Of a stretch of 64,000 bases of DNA, positions 1 to 8,698 are shown in pieces. The first letter of the stretch is position 1. Every line of letters starts with the position of its first letter. The notes under the pieces are model-generated. The model was not told the origin of the DNA and did not search any database. It worked only from the letters and a program-made list of their open reading frames with translations. The stretch spans positions 62,001-126,000 of the forward strand of contig ONCV01000005.1 of NCBI GenBank assembly GCA_900316415.1, read 5' to 3'. This DNA is from an uncultured Eubacteriales bacterium. GTDB lineage: Bacteria > Bacillota > Clostridia > Christensenellales > Aristaeellaceae. A program made the translations under genes and the position numbers.

Positions 1-11
1 GCAGATTCCTT

Positions 12-40
12 CCCCGGCCGCCTTCGCGGCCGGGGTTTTT
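12..40 (+). terminator. Rho-independent terminator of a gene left of the window
   Basis: A perfect 10-bp G+C stem (12-21 with 26-35) closes a four-base CTTC loop and is followed by five T residues. It lies on the plus strand before the first gene, so it most likely ends a rightward transcript from outside the window. Confidence 0.85.
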
Positions 41-110
41 GGTTGCCCCGGGTCCGCCGCCCGGCCCCTGGCGCCGGAGCCCGGAAGCGGGGCCGGATTT
101 CCGTTGCCCC

Positions 111-139
111 TTGTTTTTGCCCGGGGAAAAGGGTATACT
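111..139 (+). promoter_or_regulatory. Sigma-A-type promoter for the sugar symporter gene
   Basis: TTGTTT at 111-116 and TATACT at 134-139 are 17 bp apart, about 50 bp before the symporter start. The -10 box is good and the -35 box is moderate. Confidence 0.6.
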
Positions 140-191
140 GTAAAAACTGAGAAACCGAAACGCCCCCGGGGCGAAGAAAGAGAGTGTCGGC

Positions 192-1586
192 ATGAGTACC
201 AGACGACTGACCAAGAAGGAAATGTGGATTTTTGCCATCGGACAGCTGGGGTGGTCCATCCTCAGCGGCATCGTGACCACCTGGCTGGTCACCTTCTACC
301 TGCCCACCCGGGAATCCGTGGACGCGGGCGCGAAATTCTATGTGCCCACGGGGCTGGTGATCTTTGGGGTGCTGACGGTGCTGGGGCTGATCACCTTCGT
401 CTGCCGGATCTTTGACGCGGTGACGGATCCCTGGATCGCCTCCCTGTCCGACCGGAGCCGGAACCCGAAGGGCCGCCGGATCCCCTTCATGAAGAAGGCC
501 GCCGTTCCCTTCGCGGTCATGACGGTGCTGGTGTTCTGCGCGCCGGTGGAGCGGATCAGCGGCATCAACATCGCCTGGGTGCTGGTCTTCCTGATCCTGT
601 TCTACCTGTTCATGACCATGTACTGCACGCCCTACAACGCGCTGATCTCGGAGTTCGGAAAGACGCAGGAAGACCGGATGTACATCTCCACCGCCATCTC
701 CCTGACCTTCTTCTTCGGCACCCTGATCGCCTATCTGCCCTTCATGTTCGCGGCGCCGCTCCGGTCCTTTGTCAGCTACGCCTGGAGCTACCGCATCTGG
801 TTCATCGTGCTGGCGGTGATCGCGCTGATCTGCATGCTGGTGCCGGTGCTCCGGCTGAAGGAGACCGACTTCGTGGAAGCGAAGCCCAGCGAGAGCAACG
901 CCATGAAGAGCCTGGCCCAGACCTTCCGGAACCGGGATTTCCGCCGCTTCGCCGCGTCGGACATCGCGTACTGGATCGGGCTGACCCTGTTCCAGACCGG
1001 GCTTCCCTTCTTCGTGAAGGTTTCCATGCAGCTGGATGAGTTCTACACCACCGTGTTCCTCGGCGCCATGACGGTGCTGTCCGCCTGCTTCTATCCCTTC
1101 GTGTCGAAGCTGGTGCAGAAGCACGGCAAGAAAAAGCTGGTCATCCTGGGCTTCCTGGGGCTGGCCGCGGCCTACGCGATCACCGCGCTGATCGGCGTGG
1201 TGCCCTTCCTCACCGGCATGCTGCCCGGGGTCCTGATCGTGCTGATCTCCGCCTTCCCGATGGCGCTGCTGGGCATCATTCCCCAGGCCATCGTGGCGGA
1301 CGTGGCCGAGGAGGACGCCCTGGTGACCGGGGAAAAGCGGGAGGGCATGTTCTTCGCCGCCCGGACCTTCGCCATGAAGTGCGGCCAGTCCCTGGCCATG
1401 CTGATCTTCACCTCCCTGGCCGTGCTGGGCACGGAGCAGGACCTGACCAGCAATGACCTGACCGCCTCCCCCGTCGGGCTGCGGATCGTGGCCATCTGCG
1501 CGGTGGTCTTCTGCGTGCTGGGCGCGGTGATTCTCGGCGCCTACGACGAGAAGAAGGTCATGGCCACCCTGCAGAAGAAGGGCTGA
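192..1586 (+). CDS. GPH-family sugar:cation symporter (MelB-like MFS)
   Basis: This 464-residue polytopic membrane protein belongs to the glycoside-pentoside-hexuronide:cation symporter branch of the major facilitator superfamily. It would couple import of a sugar or glycoside to Na+ or H+. About twelve hydrophobic segments are visible. The family's loop motif, FDAVTDP followed by SDRSRNPKGRR, lies near residues 75-96 and is the most diagnostic feature. The length is normal for the family. The start follows a weak GAGAG ribosome site. A promoter lies just upstream, and the gap before the next gene is 64 bp, so it may be transcribed alone or with aroK. No glycosidase is adjacent, so the substrate cannot be predicted. 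Confidence 0.88.
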   Translation: MSTRRLTKKEMWIFAIGQLGWSILSGIVTTWLVTFYLPTRESVDAGAKFYVPTGLVIFGVLTVLGLITFVCRIFDAVTDPWIASLSDRSRNPKGRRIPFMKKAAVPFAVMTVLVFCAPVERISGINIAWVLVFLILFYLFMTMYCTPYNALISEFGKTQEDRMYISTAISLTFFFGTLIAYLPFMFAAPLRSFVSYAWSYRIWFIVLAVIALICMLVPVLRLKETDFVEAKPSESNAMKSLAQTFRNRDFRRFAASDIAYWIGLTLFQTGLPFFVKVSMQLDEFYTTVFLGAMTVLSACFYPFVSKLVQKHGKKKLVILGFLGLAAAYAITALIGVVPFLTGMLPGVLIVLISAFPMALLGIIPQAIVADVAEEDALVTGEKREGMFFAARTFAMKCGQSLAMLIFTSLAVLGTEQDLTSNDLTASPVGLRIVAICAVVFCVLGAVILGAYDEKKVMATLQKKG

Positions 1587-1650
1587 CGCCCCCGTCCCCG
1601 GCCTTCCCCGTTGCCCCGCGCCGCCTGATCTGACCGAAAGGAGACTCCGG

Positions 1651-2166
1651 ATGCTGGATCGTCAAATCTATCTGATCGGAATGCCCGGAAGCGGAAAGTC
1701 CACGCTGGGACGGCGCGCCGCGCGGGATCTGGGGCTCCCCTTCACGGACCTGGATCAGTGGATCGAGGACCGGGCGGGGATCTCCGTCTCCGAAATCTTC
1801 GCCCAATACGGCGAGGAGGGGTTCCGCCGGGCGGAAACCGGCGCGCTGGAGGCGCTGACGCGGGTCCGGCCGGGGCTCATCTCCCTGGGGGGCGGCACGC
1901 CCATGAAGGAGCAGAACCGGAAGATTCTGCGCTCCTGGGGCAGTATTCTGCTGCTGGACCGTCCCCTCGAACAGATCCTGGCCACCCTGCGGCCGGAGGA
2001 GCGCCCCCTGCTGCGGGAGCGTCCGGAGGAGGCCCTGCGGGAGCTGTACCGGGTCCGGATGCCCGTGTACCGGGCGCTGGCGGATGTGATCCTCCCGAAC
2101 CGGGAGGATTTCGAGAGCACCCTGACCCTGCTGACGCGGGTGCTGCGGGAGCGGTATCACGCCTGA
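1651..2166 (+). CDS. aroK: Shikimate kinase
   Basis: Cytosolic enzyme that phosphorylates shikimate at O3 with ATP, the fifth step of the chorismate pathway. The 171 residues match the family length. The Walker A loop GMPGSGKST is at residues 10-18. The substrate-binding DLD motif is at 33-35, an arginine pair is at 59-60, GGGTP is at 80-84, and an arginine-rich lid (RPLLRER) is near 117-124. The start has a GGAG ribosome site 10 bases upstream. No other aromatic-pathway gene lies nearby. A strong terminator follows it, so transcription likely ends there. Confidence 0.93.
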   Translation: MLDRQIYLIGMPGSGKSTLGRRAARDLGLPFTDLDQWIEDRAGISVSEIFAQYGEEGFRRAETGALEALTRVRPGLISLGGGTPMKEQNRKILRSWGSILLLDRPLEQILATLRPEERPLLRERPEEALRELYRVRMPVYRALADVILPNREDFESTLTLLTRVLRERYHA

Positions 2167-2194
2167 GGCGGGGCGGCGGACAAAGCGACGAAGC

Positions 2195-2223
2195 CCGCTC
2201 CGGGAAAATCCCGGAGCGGTTTT
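2195..2223 (+). terminator. Rho-independent terminator after shikimate kinase
   Basis: An 11-bp perfect stem (2195-2205 with 2209-2219) with a tiny A-rich loop is followed by TTTT. It separates shikimate kinase from the next gene, although only 22 bases remain before that gene's start. Confidence 0.85.
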
Positions 2224-2245
2224 GAAACACGGGAGGATGATTCCG

Positions 2246-3070
2246 ATGAGCTATTCCTTTGACCTGGTGGGCAAGATCGGTTCCATGGCGCTGATCCGCC
2301 GGGAGGACCGGGACATGGATTACAATATCTTTTCCCGCCTGGGGTCCGAGCTGAAGCCCGGGATGATCTGGGTCACCAGCGGCGCCACCGAGATCGGCCG
2401 GCTGGATTACATGAAGCGCACCGGCTGCGAGCTCTGCGGCGACCCGGAGCAGGACAAGGCGGACTATTCCAGCCAGGGCCAGGCCATCCTGATGCAGACC
2501 TACCGCCAGTTCGTGCCGCCGGAATACGGGCTCCGGCAGATCCTGGTGGAGCACACCCACTTCAACGACCCGGAGAAGCGGGAGCATATCCGACTGCTGC
2601 TGGAGCGCGCCGCCCGGCAGAAGACGATTCCCATCATCAATTACAACGATCCCGTCAGCGACGAGGAAAACCGGAAGATGGAGCTGGCCGTCCGTCGGGG
2701 CCACGGGGAAGAGGTTCACGAATGCGTGGACAACGATGAAACCGCCGCGGTCATCGCGGAGCTGGTGCACGCGAAAACCCTGGTACTCCTGACCTCCACC
2801 GAGGGCATCTATCAGGATCCCCGGGATCCGGAAACCCTGGTGCGGGAGGTTTTCGCGAAGGATCCGGAGGAGCTGGAGGCGCAGATCCGCCGGCTGCAGC
2901 AAAACTGCTTCGGCGCCAGCCGGGCCGGCGCCAACGGCGCCGGGGCCAAGCTGGAATACGCCCTGGGCTGCGCCCGGGGCGGCACCCAGGTCATCATCGG
3001 CCACGCCCGGCACCGGCTGTCGGACCTGGTCAGCGGGCGGGTGCCCTGCACCCGGATCGGGCTGATCTGA
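2246..3070 (+). CDS. Amino-acid kinase family protein, glutamate-5-kinase-like
   Basis: The 274 residues have the amino-acid kinase fold and follow the order of ProB motifs: an N-terminal VGKIGS phosphate loop, VTSGATEIGR, a GQAILMQTYRQF stretch, a QILVEHTHF segment, PIINYNDPVS, then a DNDE motif and LLTSTEGIYQDP. This suggests an ATP-dependent carboxylate kinase related to glutamate 5-kinase. It is divergent, and no proA or proC is adjacent, so proline synthesis is not shown. The start at 2246 is chosen over a TTG at 2222 because GGGAGG lies at 2231-2236. The C-terminal PUA domain of many ProB proteins is absent. Confidence 0.75.
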   Translation: MSYSFDLVGKIGSMALIRREDRDMDYNIFSRLGSELKPGMIWVTSGATEIGRLDYMKRTGCELCGDPEQDKADYSSQGQAILMQTYRQFVPPEYGLRQILVEHTHFNDPEKREHIRLLLERAARQKTIPIINYNDPVSDEENRKMELAVRRGHGEEVHECVDNDETAAVIAELVHAKTLVLLTSTEGIYQDPRDPETLVREVFAKDPEELEAQIRRLQQNCFGASRAGANGAGAKLEYALGCARGGTQVIIGHARHRLSDLVSGRVPCTRIGLI

Positions 3071-3086
3071 AGCAATCATAATAACA

Positions 3087-3114
3087 GGGGGGACGGCTTT
3101 CGCCGTCCCCCCTT
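3087..3114. terminator. Hairpin terminator between convergent genes
   Basis: An 11-bp perfect stem (GGGGGGACGGC, 3087-3097, with 3102-3112) has a TTTC loop. It lies between the end of the kinase gene and the end of the leftward nucleoside kinase gene. The U-run is short on both sides, so it may serve both directions. Confidence 0.65.
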
Positions 3115-3137
3115 GCCTGTTCTCCGAAGATTTCGCG

Positions 3138-4784
3138 TCAGTTTTCGTCCAGGGTGCATCCGCCGATGAATTCCCGCAGGAGGCTCAGCGGCGGCACCTC
3201 CGTCAGCACCCCCCGGTCCAGATCCGGCAGGTAGTTCAGCGTCTTGATCAGCCGCCGGGCCAGCAGATAGTTGGGCGAGGAATCGGGAATCTCCCGCAGG
3301 AGTTCGTACACATAGGTCTTCAGCACCGGCAGCTCGTAATGCAGGGCGGTGTTGAACATGCTGTCCGCGTTCTCCTGATAGGGGAAGATCCATTTCTCCT
3401 CCCCCTCCCGGACGGCGGGCCACCGGCTCAGGGTCTCCTCCGGCATCGTGCCGCGGAACAGATGATCCCGCACCACCCGGCGCAGCAGGCGCACGTCCGT
3501 GGTCCGGATCCGGTTGTGATCGTCCAGGTTCAGGCAGGTGAGGGCGGAAACGAACACCCGGTAAACCTCCTCCGCCGGGAAGAGGGAGGAAACCCGCGGG
3601 TTCAGGCCATGGATGCCCTCCAGGATGATCACCTCATCCGGCCGCAGGCTCACGGGCTCCGAGGTGTATTCCCGCCGGCCCGTGGTGAAATTGAAGGTGG
3701 GCAGCTGCACCGTCTCCCCGTCCATCAGGGCGGCGATCTTCTCCGCCATCAGGTCCAGATCCAGCGCCTCCGGGCTCTCCAGATCCGGCTCCCCGTCCGG
3801 GCCGGGTGCGACGGCGTCCCGGTCGTAGTAGAAATCATCCATGGAGATGCGGCGGGCCGGATGCCCCTGCACCTGCAGATGCACCGCCAGGCGGCCGGCG
3901 AAGGTGGTCTTCCCGCTGGAGGAGGGCCCCGCCACCAGCACGATGTGCTTGTACCGGGCGCTGATCTTCTCCGCGATGTCGCTCAGGGCCGCCTCGTGCA
4001 GCGCCTCATTGACCCGGATGAAATTCCGCAGGTCGTGCCGGTCGATCATGGCGGACACGTCCGACACGTTGCGGATGCCCAGGATGTCGCACCAGCGGGC
4101 GCTCTGGTTGAAGATGTCCAGATGCTTCGGCCGATACAGATACGGCGCGGCATGATCGAAATCCGTCCCCGCCGGCAGCTGCAGCACGAAGCCGCCCCGC
4201 AGCTCGAACAGGGTAAAGACCTTCACATACCCGGTGGACGGCGCCATGGCGCCGTAGAAATACTCCCACATGCCGTCCACGGAATACATCGTGAAATACG
4301 GCAGGGGGCGGCGCTCCAGCAGCTCCACCTTGTCCGGCTGGGCCTCCTCGGCGAAATAGTCAATCGCGTCCTCCCGGGTCCAGCGCTTTTTCTCGAAGGG
4401 AAGATCCAGGTCGATCAGCCGGCGCATCTCGTTTTCGATCTTCACGATGTCCTGCCGGTGCAGATTGCGGGCGGGCAGGCGGACGAAAACGCCGTATCCG
4501 ACGGAATACTCGATCCGCACCTGATCATAGGGGAACAGATGCTTCAGCGCCAGCAGCATGACGAAGCGGAGCGACCGCTCGTAGATCCGGCGTCCCTCCT
4601 CGTGCTCCAGGGTCAGGGGCGTCAGCTCGCAGCCCTCCGTCACCGGCTCGTTCAGCTCCACCGCCAGCCCGCCCTTCAGCGCCGCCAGCGTTCCCCTGGG
4701 GAATGCGTCCAGGGCCTCAAGACAATCCCGCACCGCGGTTCCTTCCGGAAATTCCTTTTCCTTGCCCAGGGAGCGAATGATCAT
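3138..4784 (-). CDS. Nucleoside (uridine) kinase with N-terminal TGS and ThrRS-like domains
   Basis: This 548-residue cytosolic protein has the three-part layout of Clostridia/Thermotoga-type uridine kinases. Residues 1-60 are a TGS-like domain. About 65-230 resemble the threonyl-tRNA synthetase second additional domain. A phosphoribulokinase/uridine kinase domain begins near 280, with the P-loop GPSSSGKTT at about 286-294. Further kinase motifs follow: RISMDDFYYDRD, then a base-binding region ending in ILEGIHGLNP. The expected reaction is ATP- or GTP-dependent phosphorylation of a nucleoside, probably uridine or cytidine. It stands alone between a terminator and the exonuclease gene. Confidence 0.85.
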   Translation of the reverse strand: MIIRSLGKEKEFPEGTAVRDCLEALDAFPRGTLAALKGGLAVELNEPVTEGCELTPLTLEHEEGRRIYERSLRFVMLLALKHLFPYDQVRIEYSVGYGVFVRLPARNLHRQDIVKIENEMRRLIDLDLPFEKKRWTREDAIDYFAEEAQPDKVELLERRPLPYFTMYSVDGMWEYFYGAMAPSTGYVKVFTLFELRGGFVLQLPAGTDFDHAAPYLYRPKHLDIFNQSARWCDILGIRNVSDVSAMIDRHDLRNFIRVNEALHEAALSDIAEKISARYKHIVLVAGPSSSGKTTFAGRLAVHLQVQGHPARRISMDDFYYDRDAVAPGPDGEPDLESPEALDLDLMAEKIAALMDGETVQLPTFNFTTGRREYTSEPVSLRPDEVIILEGIHGLNPRVSSLFPAEEVYRVFVSALTCLNLDDHNRIRTTDVRLLRRVVRDHLFRGTMPEETLSRWPAVREGEEKWIFPYQENADSMFNTALHYELPVLKTYVYELLREIPDSSPNYLLARRLIKTLNYLPDLDRGVLTEVPPLSLLREFIGGCTLDEN

Positions 4785-4831
4785 GCGTCAGCCTCCTTCA
4801 TCCTTCCTTGCTTTCCGATGCCCGGGGGTTG

Positions 4832-5764
4832 CTATACATGCCGCTGGGAGGCCCGCTGCCGGGCCTGGAACTGCTTGGTATGCACGTAGGCCACGTTGGA
4901 GGCGCTCGCCGGGGCCACGGAGCGGCGCATCCACACCTGCCCCTCCCGTTCCTCCCGCAGGGCCAGCCGAAGCAGCATTCTGCCGTGACTGCGGCATTTT
5001 CCGATGGTGATATACTTATCCGGGCTCTGCAGTACATATTCGCCGTCCAGCGCCAGATTCCTTCCGCACCGGGGGCAAACCGGCCGGAGGGCCGTGTCGC
5101 TCTCCAGCGCCGCCCGCAGGGAGGGGAAGGCGGTCATGGGCGTCCGCTCCCGGGTCTTCTTCGGCTTGTGGATCAGGGATTTCGGGGTCAGGGGGTGCTC
5201 CAGCGCCGCCGCGGGATCCGGCAGGGTCTGGAACACCCGGGCCGTATACCACGCGTCGTTCTTCGCGTTGTGGAAGGCCATGGCCCCGTCCGCCTCGAGA
5301 TGCACCAGCTCCATCGCCTTCTGCAGGGAGGGCCGGTCCTTCAGCTCATGCACCCGGGCGAAGAGCTGCTGAATGTCGTACAGGGGGGAGAGGGGAATAT
5401 CCCCGCACTCGAAGAAATCGATGTTCTGCTGCAGGACGCTGACGTCGTCGCAGCCCCAGGTCAGCAGCGCATAGTCCTCCCCGCACCAGGCGGAGAACTG
5501 CTCCAGCGCCTCCCGGAACGCCGGCGCCCCGGCCAGCTCCTCCTCCCCCAGCCCGGTCATCCGCCGGATGCGGGGATGGATCTGCTGATACTCCGTCGGG
5601 GCGATGGGCAGGCTCAGGGCCTCCGTGATGTTCAGCCCGTCGTCCAGCCGCACGGCGCCGATCTGGATCACCTCGAAGATCAGCCGGTCCCCCACCTGCC
5701 GGTAGACCGGGCTCTGCCAGGAAATCGGCTGATTCCATTCCAGGTCCAGGATAATATAGTGCAT
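4832..5764 (-). CDS. DEDDh-type 3'-5' exonuclease domain protein
   Basis: A 310-residue protein whose N-terminal 190 residues form an RNase T/DnaQ-like exonuclease of the KapD type. The first acidic motif is DLEWN at residues 6-10, the second Asp sits in WGCDDVSVL near 100, and the third motif is FHNAKNDAWYT near 160-170, which marks a DEDDh enzyme. The C-terminal part has Cys and His residues (CPRCG, then CRSHG) that look like a zinc ribbon. The substrate, RNA or single-stranded DNA, cannot be told. An AAGGAG site precedes the start, and a promoter lies at 5830-5858, divergent from the Rrf2 gene. Confidence 0.78.
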   Translation of the reverse strand: MHYIILDLEWNQPISWQSPVYRQVGDRLIFEVIQIGAVRLDDGLNITEALSLPIAPTEYQQIHPRIRRMTGLGEEELAGAPAFREALEQFSAWCGEDYALLTWGCDDVSVLQQNIDFFECGDIPLSPLYDIQQLFARVHELKDRPSLQKAMELVHLEADGAMAFHNAKNDAWYTARVFQTLPDPAAALEHPLTPKSLIHKPKKTRERTPMTAFPSLRAALESDTALRPVCPRCGRNLALDGEYVLQSPDKYITIGKCRSHGRMLLRLALREEREGQVWMRRSVAPASASNVAYVHTKQFQARQRASQRHV

Positions 5765-5829
5765 GAAAAATCAGTGCTCCTTCATCCGTTTCGTCGCCCC
5801 GGGCGCCTCCCCGGCGCCGGGACCCTGCC

Positions 5830-5858
5830 AGTATACGGGAGCCGGGCCCTTTTTGCAA
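5830..5858 (-). promoter_or_regulatory. Promoter for the exonuclease gene
   Basis: On the minus strand, TTGCAA (5853-5858) and TATACT (5830-5835) are 17 bp apart. It is back to back with the Rrf2 promoter, only 15 bp away. Confidence 0.65.
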
Positions 5859-5872
5859 GCAGCCCCCGCGGT

Positions 5873-5901
5873 TTGATTTCTCCGGGCCCTTGTGATATGA
5901 T
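5873..5901 (+). promoter_or_regulatory. Promoter for the Rrf2 regulator
   Basis: TTGATT (5873-5878) and TATGAT (5896-5901) are separated by 17 bp, 31 bp before the Rrf2 start. Overlap with the divergent promoter would let the regulator control itself and the exonuclease, which is inference. Confidence 0.6.
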
Positions 5902-5932
5902 CGGATTATCCCGGAAAGAGGAGGGACCGGAT

Positions 5933-6373
5933 ATGGCCATGATTTCCACCCGGGGCCGCTATGCCCTGCGGATTCTGATCGACCTGGCGGAAAACCAGGG
6001 GGAGGACCGCTATCTGCCCCTGAAGGAGGTGGCGGAGCGGCAGGGGATCTCCGAAAAATATCTGGAAAGCATCGTGAAAAGCCTGGTGCAGGCCCGGATC
6101 CTGAAGGGCTCCCGGGGAAAGGGCGGCGGGTACCGCCTGATGCGGGCTCCCTCGGAATGCACCCTGGGCAGCATTCTCCGCCTCACGGAGGGGGATCTGT
6201 CCCCCGTTTCCTGCCTGGAGGAGGGGAAGGTGGTCTGCGAAAGCGCGGGCGACTGCCCCACCCTGCCCGTCTGGCTCCGGCTGAACGGGCTGATCCAGCA
6301 GTTTCTGGAAAGCGTCACCCTGGCCGATCTGATGGGGGACGGCAGCACGCAGCCCCCCTGCCTTCTGAAATAA
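5933..6373 (+). CDS. Rrf2-family transcriptional regulator
   Basis: A 146-residue winged-helix DNA-binding protein. The N-terminus (STRGRYALRILIDLAEN) and the recognition region (ISEKYLESIVKSLVQARILKGSRGKGGGYRL) are typical of Rrf2/IscR/CymR. Three cysteines in the C-terminal half (SCLEEGKVVCESAGDC) sit where family members bind an Fe-S cluster or sense redox or cysteine state. That fits a redox- or sulfur-responsive role, but the ligand is not shown. The start at 5933 is set by GAGGAGGG seven bases upstream; a longer in-frame extension upstream has no ribosome site. No isc/suf or cysteine gene is adjacent, so its targets are unknown. Confidence 0.88.
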   Translation: MAMISTRGRYALRILIDLAENQGEDRYLPLKEVAERQGISEKYLESIVKSLVQARILKGSRGKGGGYRLMRAPSECTLGSILRLTEGDLSPVSCLEEGKVVCESAGDCPTLPVWLRLNGLIQQFLESVTLADLMGDGSTQPPCLLK

Positions 6374-6378
6374 TCCCT

Positions 6379-7365
6379 TCAGCCCCGATCTTCGAAAAAG
6401 TCCAGAATTTCCTGCCACCAGGGGAAGAGCACCGCGTCCGTGGAGCGGTAGATTTCGTGTTTGGCGCCGGGAACCACCTTCCGGACGCAGAACGGCATCC
6501 GCCCGGCGATCCGCTCCTGCTCCTCCGCGGAAACCTGGTTGTCGTCCTCCGCGGTATACAGGCGCACCAGAATCCGGATCCCCTCCGGCTTTCCGGGGGC
6601 CAGCAGGCGCTTCGTGACCCGGAAGGCTTCCAGGGTCCAGCTGTAGGTGGGGCCGTTGTTCCGGAACCTCGGCGTCGCGGTCCGCAGCGCGTCATACCAT
6701 TCGAACCGGGACCGGCTGGTGGCGCAGGAGGTTGCGAAATCCTCCGGCCCCGCCCAGGGCTTGCTGAAGAAGACCCGGTCCCGTCCCCGGCCCAGCAGCT
6801 TCGCCCCGCCGCACAGGGCCTCGCCCGCCCACAGGGGCAGCCCGCCCCGCAGCGGCGCGATCATCGGCGCGCAGAGCGCCGCCTTCGCGAACACGCCGGG
6901 ATGATCCTCCAGAAACGCGCAGGCCACCGCGCCGCCCATGGAATGGCCGAAAATGTACCGCGGTTCGGGCATCCCTTCCAGCCGCCGCGCACACACCCGC
7001 CGCAGATCCTCCACATAATCCTCAAAGCGATCCACATGCGTCCGGGAAAGGTCGCGGATCCGCTCGTCCCGCCAGGAGGCCCCGTGGCCCCGCTGGTCCA
7101 GCGTCAGGACGCTGAACCCGTTGCGCAGCAGGCTCCAGATCAGCTCGCTGAGCTTTTCCGCGCATTCGGTGAACCCGTGCAGCAGCACCACGGTGCCCCG
7201 GGGATGCTCCGTATCCCAGCGAAAGGTCATGAGGGGCTTGTCCCCCGCGCCGGGAACGATCTCCGGCACGACATGCTCCTTCAGGAACGGCAGCACCCGC
7301 TCCCGCATCCCCTTCGCGTAATCCGCCTCCGGAATCAGCTCCGCGCGGTTCTTCTCCCCGGCCAT
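6379..7365 (-). CDS. Alpha/beta hydrolase (serine aminopeptidase/monoacylglycerol-lipase-like)
   Basis: A 328-residue alpha/beta hydrolase. The oxyanion-hole motif VVLLHGFTE and the nucleophile elbow GHSMGG are clear, and a late Asp (RLYTAEDD) and His (GAKHEIYRS) complete a plausible catalytic triad. The fold resembles monoglyceride lipases and lysophospholipases (Hydrolase_4). No signal peptide is seen, so it is probably cytosolic. The ribosome site GGAGAGG precedes the start. The gene starts 15 bp after the HI0933-type flavoprotein gene on the same strand, so the two likely form an operon. The substrate is unknown. Confidence 0.82.
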   Translation of the reverse strand: MAGEKNRAELIPEADYAKGMRERVLPFLKEHVVPEIVPGAGDKPLMTFRWDTEHPRGTVVLLHGFTECAEKLSELIWSLLRNGFSVLTLDQRGHGASWRDERIRDLSRTHVDRFEDYVEDLRRVCARRLEGMPEPRYIFGHSMGGAVACAFLEDHPGVFAKAALCAPMIAPLRGGLPLWAGEALCGGAKLLGRGRDRVFFSKPWAGPEDFATSCATSRSRFEWYDALRTATPRFRNNGPTYSWTLEAFRVTKRLLAPGKPEGIRILVRLYTAEDDNQVSAEEQERIAGRMPFCVRKVVPGAKHEIYRSTDAVLFPWWQEILDFFEDRG

Positions 7366-7380
7366 GTTCCTCTCCCCTTC

Positions 7381-8628
7381 TCATTCCCCGGCCGCGCTTT
7401 TCCCGGCCAGGGCTCCTGTTGAAAACGCAATCTGCAGATTGTATCCGCCGGTATGGGCATCCACATCCAGCAGTTCCCCGGCGAAATACAGCCCCCGGAC
7501 AAGGCGGCTTTCCATCGTGCCGGGATTCACCTCCCGCACCGGGATCCCGCCCCGGGTCACCACCGCCTCCGCCATGGGCCGCCGCTCCCGGACCGGAAGC
7601 GCCAGCCCCTTCAGGGCCCGCCCCAGCGCCGCGCGCTGGGCGCCGGTGACCTGGTTGCAGGGCAGATCCTCCGGCAGGCCGCACAGGGCGGGAAAGAGCT
7701 CCGCCAGGCTGGCGGGCATCAGCCCGGGCAGCACGTTCCGCAGCTGCTTTCTGCCCCCGGCCTCCAGATCCCGCCGCAGCCGGGCGTCCAGCTGCTCCGG
7801 GGTCAGCCCGGGCTTCAGGTCCAGCTCCAGGGCGATCTCCGCCGCCCCCGGCCAGCCCTCCGGCAGATGGCAGCTGGCCTCCAGAATCAGGGGGCCGGAG
7901 AAGCCGAAATGCGTGAAAAGCATCTCCCCCAGCTCCGTGTACAGCACTTTTTTCCCGCTGCGCAGGGTGACGCGCACGTTCCGCAGGCTCAGCCCCTGCA
8001 GGGACGCGGGCCATGTTTCCCCGGACTCCAGGCCGATCAGGGAGGGCAGCAGCGCCGTCACCGTGTGCCCGGCCTGCCGGGCCAGCCGGTATCCGTCCCC
8101 CGTGGAGCCGGTGGCCGGATAGCTCAGCCCCCCGGTGGCCAGGAGGACCCGGTCCGCCTCCAGCTCCTGGCCGTCCTCCAGCACGATCCCCCGCACGCGC
8201 CGGGGATCCCCCGCCTCCGTCCGGAGCTCCGCCGCCCGGGCGTTCATCCGGAAGCGGACCCCCGCCTGCCGGCACAGGGAAACCAGCGCCGCCGTCACGT
8301 CGCTGGCCTTCATGGACCGGGGAAAGACCCGCCGCCCCCGCTGCACCTCCACCGGGCAGCCCGCCGACTCCAGCAGGCCCATCAGATCCTGGGGCGTAAA
8401 GCCGCTCAGGGCGCTGTACAGGAAGCGCGGATTCCGGGGAACCTCCCGCAGGAAATCCTCCCGCTCGCAGTCATTGGTGCAGTTGCAGTGTCCCTTCCCG
8501 GTGATATAGATCTTCTTTCCCGGCTTTTCGTTCCGCTCCAGCACGGTGACCCGGGCCCCCGCCCGCCCCGCGAAAAGGGCGGCCATCAGCCCCGCCGCGC
8601 CGGCTCCCATAATCAAAATCTCCGGCAT
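7381..8628 (-). CDS. HI0933-type NAD(P)/FAD-dependent oxidoreductase
   Basis: A 415-residue flavoprotein of the HI0933 (TIGR00275, BaiN/RdsA-like) family. The N-terminal dinucleotide-binding motif is GAGAAGLMAALFAGRAG, then ERNEKPGKKIYITGKGHCN, which is characteristic of this family. ATGGLSYPATGSTGDGY and a C-terminal FAD segment (GLYFAGELLDVDAHTGGYN) follow. Some members act on bile-acid intermediates or other organic substrates, but the true substrate here is unknown. I place the start at 8628, where an AGGAG site lies nine bases upstream; a longer open frame adds 36 low-complexity residues with no ribosome site. It is upstream of the alpha/beta hydrolase gene, likely in one operon. Confidence 0.85.
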   Translation of the reverse strand: MPEILIMGAGAAGLMAALFAGRAGARVTVLERNEKPGKKIYITGKGHCNCTNDCEREDFLREVPRNPRFLYSALSGFTPQDLMGLLESAGCPVEVQRGRRVFPRSMKASDVTAALVSLCRQAGVRFRMNARAAELRTEAGDPRRVRGIVLEDGQELEADRVLLATGGLSYPATGSTGDGYRLARQAGHTVTALLPSLIGLESGETWPASLQGLSLRNVRVTLRSGKKVLYTELGEMLFTHFGFSGPLILEASCHLPEGWPGAAEIALELDLKPGLTPEQLDARLRRDLEAGGRKQLRNVLPGLMPASLAELFPALCGLPEDLPCNQVTGAQRAALGRALKGLALPVRERRPMAEAVVTRGGIPVREVNPGTMESRLVRGLYFAGELLDVDAHTGGYNLQIAFSTGALAGKSAAGE

Positions 8629-8698
8629 CCGCTGCTCCTGTTCTCTCCCGCCGGAGGCGCTTCCCCCTCCGGCGTTTCCCGCTTTGTTTTCCGCCTTT

